A DNA stretch of 12,571 nt from Thermococcus paralvinellae (lineage in GTDB: Archaea; Methanobacteriota_B; Thermococci; Thermococcales; Thermococcaceae): assembly GCA_015662175.1 (NCBI GenBank), contig DQUR01000011.1, positions 1 to 12,571 on the forward strand. Direction: 5' to 3'. A program made the translations under genes and the position numbers. Below the pieces are notes generated by a model that ran no database searches, was not told where the DNA came from, and was given only the letters and a program-made list of their open reading frames with translations. Below, piece by piece: positions 7,083-12,571 of the stretch; within the stretch, counting starts at the first letter, position 1, and each line of letters starts with the position of its first letter.

Positions 7083-8139
7083 TTTCCTCACCTTTCAGAG
7101 CTTTTAGGACCCTGTTCTTAACGATTTCGTTTTTAATGCCCTCAGCTATTGAAAGGGCTTTCTCCATCTTTCCAAAGCGAGCATACGTCAAGGCAACATT
7201 GCCCAAAACCTCTGAAGCTCTCTCCTCATCCTCAATAATACCCGCTATGACAAGTGCCTCATCCAAACGACCGAGTCTCATGAACTTGTGAGCTATTCCC
7301 ATGAGTTCCAAATCACTTGGCTTAATTTTTCCCACGAGCATCATATCAAAGACATCCGCTAAAAGAACCCTAGCCAGATCCTCTCGTTCATGGAGAAAAA
7401 GCCAGTAAGCGACTTCAAGCATTGCAGCCACTCTTTCTTTTGGGGAAAGGTACCTTATGCCGATTATTGCTTTATCAATATCCCCAGTGTCCAAAAGGCC
7501 CATTATAGCAACACTACCTCCTTTCAAAATATTCTTAACAAATTCTCTTTTGCTTTTCACGGCATTGGCCTGAATTTTTAGCCTTATTGAGCGGTATATA
7601 TCCTCTGCTAGGCCGTAAAAGTCCAATGCTTTTTCATTTGTGATCTCATCTGCGGCCTGTACAATGAGCTTGGCTAAATTAGAGAGAAAGTGAACAATGC
7701 GGGAATAGGACTCTCTTGATGATTGAATGACTCTAACTGCTTGATTAAAGTAATAGAGGCTGTCCTCAAGCAAATCGGAGAGGGCAAGATAATAAGCCAA
7801 ATATCCATATGCCTCCGCCTGCCATGATGGGTATCCAATGCTATCAGCCAAGGAAATTGCCTTCCTAAACATGTGGTCTCCCATTCTCTCTTTTCCTATA
7901 GCATAGAGGGCGGAACCCACTAGTGCTAGGGCCTTTACTTTTGTCACTTTATTCACTATTGAATCCGTTGTCTCAAACATTTTTGAAAGTATCAAATCGT
8001 GATAAGTCTCGTTAACGGAACGAAGTATGTACGCGAGTGCCTCAAGCCTAAAAAAACTATCGTCGATATTTAGTGCTGCCTCAATTGCTCCCTCAATGTC
8101 GCCCTTTTTCAAACGTTCTTTAAAGTCACTGACCATCAT
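7066..8139 (-). CDS. Helical-repeat (TPR-like) protein, function unknown
   Basis: This protein of about 357 residues consists of repeated amphipathic helix pairs, for example [56 protein letters not shown] and [20 protein letters not shown]. The spacing of small and aromatic residues (A-x-x-Y, L-A-x-A-Y-x-x-x-G) is typical of TPR or related alpha-alpha repeat scaffolds that bind other proteins. No signal peptide, membrane segment or catalytic motif is visible. The frame opens at ATG 8157, directly after the stop of the zinc-ribbon gene. The ATG at 8139 is better because GGTGG lies six bases before it; a third ATG at 8136 is also possible. The gene overlaps its downstream neighbour. Placement suggests a partner for the zinc-ribbon and tRNA-binding proteins on either side, but that is inference. 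I do not recognise a named family. Confidence 0.78.
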   Translation of the reverse strand: MMVSDFKERLKKGDIEGAIEAALNIDDSFFRLEALAYILRSVNETYHDLILSKMFETTDSIVNKVTKVKALALVGSALYAIGKERMGDHMFRKAISLADSIGYPSWQAEAYGYLAYYLALSDLLEDSLYYFNQAVRVIQSSRESYSRIVHFLSNLAKLIVQAADEITNEKALDFYGLAEDIYRSIRLKIQANAVKSKREFVKNILKGGSVAIMGLLDTGDIDKAIIGIRYLSPKERVAAMLEVAYWLFLHEREDLARVLLADVFDMMLVGKIKPSDLELMGIAHKFMRLGRLDEALVIAGIIEDEERASEVLGNVALTYARFGKMEKALSIAEGIKNEIVKNRVLKALKGEENVGHK

Positions 8140-8157
8140 AACTTCCCACCAAATCAT

Positions 8158-8487
8158 TCAGCGATGTTTAACCTTTCTGTCCCACTCCTCAAGCATCATA
8201 TTAAGAGCGAGCAAATTGGTGAGTTTCAGCCTAACTTTTTTGTTCTCGTAATCTATCCCGCCTTTAAAATCATTCAACAGCTCAAAGACCTTTTCCAACT
8301 CCTTTAGCTCAAGATATCTGCCATAGAATTTCTGTCCACAGTGTGGGCATGTAAAAACAAATCCTTCAAATGCAGAAATAAATGCCTGTTTATCAGTCAG
8401 CAGCCTACCAAAGTTCTCAAGTTCCAGCATCTGCTCAATCAGTTCCTCCCATCTCAATGCTTCTCCACAAACCGGACACCTAGCCAT
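8158..8487 (-). CDS. Small zinc-ribbon protein, function unknown
   Basis: The protein has 109 residues. Two CPxC knuckles, CPVC (C4 and C7) and CPHC (C47 and C50), form a likely four-cysteine zinc ribbon. The 39 residues between them are mostly helical (EELIEQMLELENFGRLL), so the ribbon is split by an insert. The C-terminal half (residues 55-109) is charged and helical, ending WDRKVKHR. No catalytic motif is seen. The ATG at 8485-8487 follows directly on the stop of the DHH gene and has GAGGG about seven bases upstream. Its own stop is directly followed by an ATG of the next gene. Such ribbons usually bind nucleic acid or act as structural adaptors. A role in the ribosome/tRNA-centred operon is plausible but not shown. 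Confidence 0.78.
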   Translation of the reverse strand: MARCPVCGEALRWEELIEQMLELENFGRLLTDKQAFISAFEGFVFTCPHCGQKFYGRYLELKELEKVFELLNDFKGGIDYENKKVRLKLTNLLALNMMLEEWDRKVKHR

Positions 8488-9465
8488 CTAAACATCCCTC
8501 AAGAATCTCTCAATTTCTTTCACTAAAAACTTAATGGCCTTATCAAGGTTCCTCCTTCCATTTGCCCCAGCAGCCCCGGCATGTCCTCCGCCTGAGCCTT
8601 CAATTATTGGACCTACCTTTTCCATTATTTTGCCTAAGTGGAGTCCTTTCTTCACCAGATACTCTTTTGCCCTTGCAGAGATTCTAACACCCTTTTTCTC
8701 ACTTCCTACTATTGCAACATCCGCACCAAGCTGGAGGAAGACCTTACATGCTAAGGACTCATATGCGGAAACCGTGGATGTCACTATTACGTATTTCCTG
8801 AATTTTTTAATTTCCATCCTCTGGCATGCTTTTAAGATGGCCATCCTCTTTGCCTGGTCAATGTTCTCATCGCTTACCGGGATAGTTAGGTTGTAGATTT
8901 CTCCCATCTGGATTGGAAATCTCTCAAGAATCTCGCCTACAGTTTTGAATGTCTTTGCATTTGCGTACCTAAAATTGGCCGTATCCGTTACTATTCCTGC
9001 AAGTATTGCCTTAGCTGCAATTTCATCATAAAAGCCGAAATATTTTAAGAGCTCCCACACTATTTCAGCTGTTGATGTTCTTGAAGAATCAACAATTCTT
9101 ATGTGAGCTTTTATTGGGACCTCTTTTTTGGTGTGATGGTCAATGACGATAACAAACCTGTCCTCTGGAATCTCAACCGGTTCAAGCTGTTCAAGTGATG
9201 AGGTGTCAAATATAACGACAACATCCTCTTTAACTTCGGGATCTTTTTCAACTTTTGCTAAAGACAGCAAACGCTTGGCATAGGAGGAAACACCCTGGGC
9301 AACGCCAATTCGGTTATCCAAACCTATAGCGGTAAGATATCTCGAAAAGGCTATTGCACTACCCAGTGAATCCGGATCAGCATTATGATGACAGAGAAGT
9401 AGAAAGGAGTAGTTCTTTTCCTTCGCCTCCTCCAAAAATCGCTTAAGTTTTATTTTGCCCCGCAA
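8488..9465 (-). CDS. DHH/DHHA1 family phosphoesterase (NrnA/RecJ-like)
   Basis: This 325-residue protein carries the full DHH signature. Motif I is CHHNADPDSLGS (residues 25-36, with D30 and D32 as metal ligands), motif II VVVIFDTSS (D87), motif III VIDHH (109-111) and motif IV IVTDTANF (D161). The DHHA1 domain ends with GGGHAGAAG (292-300), the substrate-binding glycine/histidine motif. Enzymes of this type are manganese-dependent and cleave nanoRNA, short oligonucleotides, cyclic dinucleotides or single-stranded DNA. Thermococcales also have the replisome- and Hef-associated DHH nucleases GAN and HAN, and I cannot decide among these from sequence alone. The start is a TTG at 9463-9465 preceded by GAGGG, overlapping the DUF3194 gene by 23 bases; no ATG is available nearby. 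The next gene begins immediately after the stop. Confidence 0.9.
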   Translation of the reverse strand: MRGKIKLKRFLEEAKEKNYSFLLLCHHNADPDSLGSAIAFSRYLTAIGLDNRIGVAQGVSSYAKRLLSLAKVEKDPEVKEDVVVIFDTSSLEQLEPVEIPEDRFVIVIDHHTKKEVPIKAHIRIVDSSRTSTAEIVWELLKYFGFYDEIAAKAILAGIVTDTANFRYANAKTFKTVGEILERFPIQMGEIYNLTIPVSDENIDQAKRMAILKACQRMEIKKFRKYVIVTSTVSAYESLACKVFLQLGADVAIVGSEKKGVRISARAKEYLVKKGLHLGKIMEKVGPIIEGSGGGHAGAAGANGRRNLDKAIKFLVKEIERFLRDV

Positions 9466-9754
9466 TTTCCCTCAACCTTTCCTCGACTTTTTCGTAGGCC
9501 AGCTTTAGGGCATCTTCAACAAGTTTATCAACATCAACCCTCACAAATATTGGCACCTCAAGATACATCTCAAGCTCTAAGTTAAGGGTTTCTTCCTTAT
9601 TTATCCTCGTTGTAACCTCTATATCCTTCACTTCACTCCTTGTCAGGTGCTCAAATATGTATCCAATTGCAGTTTCTTGGGCTAATTCTCCTAAAGCGAT
9701 GAGCTCATCTTCACTGAGCTCCGGTAGTCCAATGTGAATGACTCTCTTTGCCAT
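9443..9754 (-). CDS. DUF3194 family protein
   Basis: This 103-residue acidic, soluble protein matches the archaeal DUF3194 family, as I recall it, both in sequence style (GLPELSEDELIALGELAQE) and in position just downstream of prefoldin beta. The segment VKDIEVTTRINKEETLNLELEMYLEVP suggests a small beta sheet, flanked by helices (VEDALKLAYEKVEERLREIA), similar in size and layout to the Pcc1-type fold encoded two genes upstream. No catalytic residues stand out. The ATG at 9752-9754 has GGTGG five bases upstream. The 3' end overlaps the DHH gene by 23 bases, which suggests coupled translation. Function is unknown; the context points to RNA or protein quality control. Confidence 0.85.
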   Translation of the reverse strand: MAKRVIHIGLPELSEDELIALGELAQETAIGYIFEHLTRSEVKDIEVTTRINKEETLNLELEMYLEVPIFVRVDVDKLVEDALKLAYEKVEERLREIAGQNKT

Positions 9755-9785
9755 TTAATCCACCAAATAAAAATTAATAGAAAAA

Positions 9786-10136
9786 TCAGCCGGCTGTTGG
9801 TCTGAGCATTGACTGTATTTTCTGAGTTAGCTCTTTGATATTCTCATTGAGCTTCTGCTCCTGTCTATTAAGGGCGTTTAGTCTAACTTCAAGGGTCTCA
9901 ATCTTCTCCTTGAGTTCCTTAACAGCTTTAGCCTTACTGATTTTCACCATTAGAGTTCCTACAGTCTTATAGATTGGAGTGTTCTCCTCAACCCTTTCAA
10001 TCTCCTCGAGGGCCCTTTTAGCATCGTTTAACTCAACCTGAACCTTTTGTTTTTGCTGAATAACAAGTTGCAATTGCTGTTGATAGCTCTCAAGCTGGCC
10101 CAATAAAGCCTGAACCTGTGGTGGAACGTTTTGCAT
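9786..10136 (-). CDS. pfdB: Prefoldin subunit beta
   Basis: This is a 116-residue coiled-coil protein: helix, short beta-hairpin region (NTPIYKTVGTLMVKIS) and second helix, the standard beta-type prefoldin plan. Four beta subunits with two alpha subunits form the jellyfish-shaped prefoldin hexamer that holds unfolded proteins and passes them to the thermosome. The long N-terminal helix is rich in glutamine (QLESYQQQLQLVIQQKQ), as in Pyrococcus prefoldin beta. The frame is open to 10184, but the true start is the ATG at 10134-10136 (MQNVPPQVQALLGQL), with a near-perfect GGAGGTG site five bases upstream. The gap of 74 bases to pcc1 is the longest inside the operon and could hold an internal promoter. 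Confidence 0.95.
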   Translation of the reverse strand: MQNVPPQVQALLGQLESYQQQLQLVIQQKQKVQVELNDAKRALEEIERVEENTPIYKTVGTLMVKISKAKAVKELKEKIETLEVRLNALNRQEQKLNENIKELTQKIQSMLRPTAG

Positions 10137-10210
10137 TTCAACACCTCCATAATAGTTAATCCAAACCAAAATCGACTGGGACATTTAATAATGTTTTGCC
10201 GAGAGGAGAA

Positions 10211-10453
10211 TTAAAGCTCAGCAACATCTAGGGCTACCTTAATCCACCTTAAGTACGAATTGAGTGTCCCCCTTAGAGCTGAGTTATCCCGGGCTGTAAA
10301 TTGCAGAACGATTTTATTTCCTTCCCTTTTAAGTTTGACTTCGCTTCTTCGATAGGGAATGCTCAAATGCTCAAAGAGAACACTCTCATAAACAATTTTT
10401 GCCATTCTCTCACTTGGAAATTCAATTTCTATGAACCCTGCTATTCTGTTCAT
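10211..10453 (-). CDS. pcc1: KEOPS complex subunit Pcc1
   Basis: This is an 80-residue protein, the usual size for archaeal Pcc1. It begins GFIEIEFPSERMAKIVYESV and ends SALRGTLNSYLRWIKVALDVAEL; both the strand-helix start and the R-x-T-x-N-S-Y-x-R-W-I element near residues 60-70 are family signatures. Pcc1 forms the dimer core of the KEOPS complex, which with Kae1, Bud32 and Cgi121 makes the N6-threonylcarbamoyl group at A37 of ANN-decoding tRNAs. It binds Kae1 and contributes to tRNA binding. The ATG overlaps the stop of the Brix gene (ATGA), so translation is coupled to it. The other KEOPS genes are not in the window. Confidence 0.93.
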   Translation of the reverse strand: MNRIAGFIEIEFPSERMAKIVYESVLFEHLSIPYRRSEVKLKREGNKIVLQFTARDNSALRGTLNSYLRWIKVALDVAEL

Positions 10454-11088
10454 TCACGATCTCTCCCTTTGACTTTAATGCCCAATGCCTCCTTATAATC
10501 CCATCTCCTCCCATCTTCCATAACCCAGATTTTCACGCTGATCAGCGGACCAACTGGCCTTTCTTTTGTTACATCCAAGCGATAGAAGTTGATTGCCATC
10601 CCTCTTGGATGTCTCTCAATCACACCAAGGACATCGGTGTTGTGCCTGTCCGCTATATAGGTCAGATTTTTGTCTCCCCTTGGAATGAATTTCCCATTTG
10701 TGAGCTCAGCAAAAGCTTGGGCAAAGGCCACATGATCAAGGCCAACCCTTTTAGCAGTTGTGACAATAAACGGCATTTCCTCACGGATTGGTCTTATGTT
10801 TCTAAAACCCATCTCTCTCTGTAATTTAATTCCACGGAGGTAAAGGTAACCGAGATATCCCCAATCATCAGGAGAAACCTTGATGAACGTCATTTTGAGT
10901 GGATTTCCCTTCCAAACGTTTATTATCAAAAGCCTCTCATAACCTCTATCGTAAGCTTCCATGAGCAGGTTTTGGATGGTCTTTTTTCCCCGGGTTACAT
11001 AAGTAGAATTGGGGAATACCCTCTCCAAATCATGTCCAAAACTCCTCGTTCTTCTTGTTGGTCTATGTGAGGTTGTTATCAGCATCAT
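10450..11088 (-). CDS. Brix-domain ribosome biogenesis protein (archaeal Imp4-like)
   Basis: This 212-residue protein consists of the single Brix domain found in archaea, related to eukaryotic Imp4, Rpf1 and Brx1. The N-terminus MLITTSHRPTRRTRSFGHDL is the classic sigma70-like loop with the conserved 'TS..P...T' pattern. RLLIINVWKGNPLKMTFIKV and ERHPRGMAINFYRLDV are the two half-domain strands. The role is rRNA processing and assembly, probably by RNA binding to pre-rRNA; in eukaryotes Imp4 works in the U3 snoRNP. ATG 11086-11088 is used, with the next codon also ATG and a GTGA site nearby. The gene lies 36 bases after rpoP and overlaps pcc1 by four bases. Confidence 0.92.
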   Translation of the reverse strand: MMLITTSHRPTRRTRSFGHDLERVFPNSTYVTRGKKTIQNLLMEAYDRGYERLLIINVWKGNPLKMTFIKVSPDDWGYLGYLYLRGIKLQREMGFRNIRPIREEMPFIVTTAKRVGLDHVAFAQAFAELTNGKFIPRGDKNLTYIADRHNTDVLGVIERHPRGMAINFYRLDVTKERPVGPLISVKIWVMEDGRRWDYKEALGIKVKGRDRE

Positions 11089-11124
11089 CGCTATTCACTC
11101 ATTGAAAATGAAACCTTTAAAGGC

Positions 11125-11274
11125 TTAGATCGCTTTTACTCTTCTTGCAACCTTGGGTCTTGGCTTATAAAGTATCTTGCTTCCGCAGTATGTACAGCGA
11201 ACCTCCCTTGTGATGGATAGATCAAGCCTGATCTCCCTACCACAGTTTGCACACCTATAAGCAACCTCAACCAT
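11125..11274 (-). CDS. rpoP: DNA-directed RNA polymerase subunit P (Rpo12)
   Basis: I found this 49-residue gene by hand; it is short and easily missed. The sequence starts MVEVAYRCANCGREI and contains two knuckles, CANC (C8, C11) and CTYC (C27, C30), forming the zinc ribbon of the Rpb12/RPABC4 family. The basic C-terminus (YKPRPKVARRVKAI) is typical of the archaeal subunit. Rpo12 is part of the Rpo3/Rpo10/Rpo11/Rpo12 assembly platform of RNA polymerase. The ATG at 11272-11274 has GGTGG five bases upstream. It lies 27 bases after rpl37ae and 36 before the Brix gene, so the three are co-transcribed. Confidence 0.95.
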   Translation of the reverse strand: MVEVAYRCANCGREIRLDLSITREVRCTYCGSKILYKPRPKVARRVKAI

Positions 11275-11301
11275 CTTTCCCACCAAAAAAATTATCAAAG
11301 A

Positions 11302-11556
11302 TCAGGTCCTTGAAACTACCCTCTTGGCGACTTTTCCAGCTGGTGTTACCGGCAAATAAGCACCACCGGCAAATGTTGCACCACACTTCTGACACTGCCA
11401 GATCCCGGTACTTATTCTCCGCACGGCTTTTCTTTCGCAAACCGGACAGGTGTGCTTCTGCTTCATCTTTGCTTCCACAGCGGCTACCCTTCTTCTAATC
11501 TTAAGACCGTATCTCGGACCAAATCTTCCAGCTGAGCCAACTTTTTTAGTTGCCAT
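11302..11556 (-). CDS. rpl37ae: Large ribosomal subunit protein eL43 (L37Ae)
   Basis: This 84-residue protein begins [17 protein letters not shown]. The zinc finger has CPVC (C37, C40) and CQKC (C55, C58). [20 protein letters not shown] is the invariant core of L37Ae, and the tail [12 protein letters not shown] is standard. It binds 23S rRNA in the large subunit. The frame opens nine bases further upstream, but ATG 11554-11556 is preceded by GAGGTGA at the right distance and gives the known N-terminus. This is the first gene of the long operon that runs down to about 6357. Confidence 0.96.
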   Translation of the reverse strand: MATKKVGSAGRFGPRYGLKIRRRVAAVEAKMKQKHTCPVCERKAVRRISTGIWQCQKCGATFAGGAYLPVTPAGKVAKRVVSRT

Positions 11557-11600
11557 GAGCATCACCTCTAATGATCTTTTAAGCTGAAGGGTGTAGCAGG

Positions 11601-11622
11601 GTTTTATTTAAAAGATTTTTCT
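11601..11622 (-). promoter_or_regulatory. Promoter of the rpl37ae-led operon
   Basis: On the minus strand AAGAAAAATC (BRE-like) precedes TTTTAAATAAAA, a TATA element about 50 bases before the rpl37ae ATG; transcription would then start near 11582 with a 25-base leader. A second candidate, GATTTATAAATA, lies near 11640-11655. Either fits archaeal promoters. Confidence 0.5.
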
Positions 11623-11643
11623 TAAAAACCTAACTAACGTTAT

Positions 11644-12105
11644 TTATAAATCTTTCTTGCTAAATGTTCTTAATTTCTCTGTGGGCATGTTAAGATTACA
11701 AAAGCTTCTACAACTAAGAAACATAACTACTCCAAACGTACAACCGATTATAAATTGCACACTCTCAGCCAGCAATCCAAAGGGCTGAAAAAAGAAAACC
11801 CTTGGACGGATTGTCCATCTTCCCAACTTTGTGGCTTTAGAAAGTGCTTTCTTCTCATGCAGAAACACCAGAAATCCAACGGCTACAACACCAAGAATTG
11901 TCTTCTTGCAATTTCGGCTAATCCAAGAACGATATGGATAACAGCAATGCAGGCACAAAAGTTCCCAGATATTCAGAAAACGATATGCAGGTTTCAAGGG
12001 CAAAAAAAGGTTAGTCTAAGCAGCCAAAAAAGGAAGATAATGAGGGAACTGAAGAACAACTTCTATCTCTCTGGAGATATGTGGGTCATGTGGTGTTCCT
12101 CCCAT
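11644..12105 (-). pseudogene. Probable decayed gene for a small membrane protein
   Basis: From the ATG at 12103-12105 one frame reads MGGTPHDPHISREIEVVLQF and runs into a TAG at 12016-12018, then continues open to the stop at 11644. The later part has two hydrophobic stretches, ILGVVAVGFLVFLHE and AESVQFIIGCTFGVVMFL, that look like membrane helices. Between about 11990 and 11930 another frame reads SEYLGTFVPALLLSISFLD, which looks more natural than the cysteine-rich main-frame reading. A frameshift plus a stop is therefore likely. I do not recognise the family. An alternative is that only the 119-residue stretch from a TTG at 12003 is translated. The opposite strand also has a 134-codon open frame here, which I judged spurious. 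Confidence 0.4.
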
Positions 12106-12108
12106 GTC

Positions 12109-12518
12109 CTAAACCAGATACACCCTCCTAAGCCGCATTTTTACTGTGTAATATGTTGAGACAACACCACTAAACCATGAGATTAAAATAAGCCATCTAT
12201 CATTCCTAGGGAGAGCAAGCCAGAGGTCAAGAAAAAGGATCGCAGATATCCTAATTAGCCATTTTTCGTGAGGTAAGGCTTTATCCAGTTCATTAGTTTT
12301 AGAAAAAGCGTTAGATAATAACTCATGGAAAAAATCAAGAAAATATTAAATAGGGGGTAGACGATTAATGCTTCATAGAAGGCTGGTGATGAGGCATCCT
12401 TTATATGTGGATGGGGAGAAAGGGCTCTAAGAATGCATAGCACAGTATAGCCAAGTACAATCAATAGAAAGTCCTTGCTTTTAATTATTTTACTAGGATT
12501 TGCGTCATGATATGGCAT
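12109..12518 (-). pseudogene. Small polytopic membrane protein, apparently frameshifted
   Basis: From the ATG at 12516-12518 (preceded by GGGGGGAG) the frame encodes MPYHDANPSKIIKSKDF and two hydrophobic segments, DFLLIVLGYTVLCILRAL and LIVYPLFNIFLIFSMSYYL, and stops at 12255-12257. In another frame the sequence continues without a break in character: PHEKWLIRISAILFLDLWL and WLILISWFSGVVSTYYTV, two more membrane helices, ending MRLRRVYLV at a TAG (12109-12111). The shift point is near the A5 run at about 12262-12266. A single protein of about 136 residues with four membrane helices is the likely original form. Function is unknown. A short intact two-helix protein is the alternative. Confidence 0.5.
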
Positions 12519-12571
12519 TATTATCTCCCCCCATAAGCCATAAAATAAACACAATTCCAGCTGTTGCCCCA
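12505..12571 (-). CDS. C-terminal end of an upstream membrane protein (partial)
   Basis: At the window edge one frame reads GATAGIVFILWLMGGDNN and stops at TGA 12505-12507, overlapping the start of the next gene by 14 bases. The hydrophobic pattern suggests the last membrane helix of a further small membrane protein in the same operon. Only 21 residues are visible, so this is tentative. Confidence 0.3.
   Translation of the reverse strand, partial: GATAGIVFILWLMGGDNNAIS

Noticed and set aside
8440..8490. Similarity between 8465-8480 and 11430-11450 (CAAACCGGACA)
   Set aside because: Both encode the CPVC knuckle of a zinc ribbon on the minus strand; the match is due to shared codons, not to a DNA repeat.
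9380..9400. ATGATGA and GTGATGA strings as possible C boxes of box C/D RNAs (also near 9196 and 12385)
   Set aside because: No CTGA D box lies at a suitable distance and the strings are inside coding sequence; chance matches are expected.
12016..12018. In-frame TAG as a possible recoded (pyrrolysine) codon
   Set aside because: Thermococcales are not known to use pyrrolysine, and a competing frame nearby looks more protein-like, so decay is the simpler explanation.
11755..12159. 134-codon open frame on the plus strand
   Set aside because: The product is of low complexity character without helices, motifs or a ribosome-binding site, and the minus strand of the same stretch holds clear membrane-helix segments that continue the neighbouring operon.
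1..12571. CRISPR arrays, tRNA or rRNA genes, complete insertion sequences
   Set aside because: I saw no regularly spaced repeats, no cloverleaf or rRNA-like segments and no intact transposase.

Overview
The window looks like a piece of a Thermococcales (Thermococcus/Pyrococcus-type) archaeal chromosome with moderate to low G+C. The support is a Pab1020-type RNA ligase with its PIN-domain partner, archaeal eL43 (L37Ae), Rpo12/RpoP, an archaeal Brix protein, KEOPS Pcc1 and prefoldin beta. Ribosome-binding sites are of the GGAGGTGA type and promoters of the archaeal BRE/TATA type. No species is assigned.

Layout. Positions 1-883 (minus) hold a sugar-isomerase-like gene cut by the window edge. 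Positions 937-1530 (plus) hold the RNA ligase partner and 1851-2993 (minus) the RNA ligase. The two genes converge on a 320-base gap that appears to be the tnpB-less right part of an IS200/IS605-type element, possibly with an orphan omega-RNA. Positions about 3134-4685 (plus) are a graveyard: an AdhD-like aldo/keto reductase and an aldehyde:ferredoxin oxidoreductase, both broken by frameshifts and deletions. A clear rise in G+C begins inside the first pseudogene, near 3500. Positions 4692-6186 (minus) carry two coupled genes for exported proteins of unknown function. The upstream one seems to have lost its signal peptide and N-terminal part to frameshifts.

Positions 6357-11556 are a long, tightly packed minus-strand operon, read as rpl37ae - rpoP - Brix - pcc1 - pfdB - DUF3194 - DHH phosphoesterase - small zinc-ribbon protein - helical-repeat protein - tRNA-binding OB-fold protein. 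Gaps are short or negative and most genes have good ribosome-binding sites. The theme is ribosome assembly, transcription, tRNA modification, chaperoning and nucleic-acid turnover; the first half corresponds to the distal part of the archaeal 'exosome superoperon'. Positions 11644-12571 (minus) hold small membrane-protein genes that also look frameshifted.

Every apparent frameshift lies in an accessory gene, while all ten core operon genes and the RNA ligase pair are open. That pattern favours real gene decay over poor sequence quality. I did not find a convincing complete novel defence or mobile system. The best candidates for a closer look are the solitary IS200/IS605 end between the RNA ligase genes, the exported-protein operon, and the three uncharacterised genes at the 3' end of the core operon.
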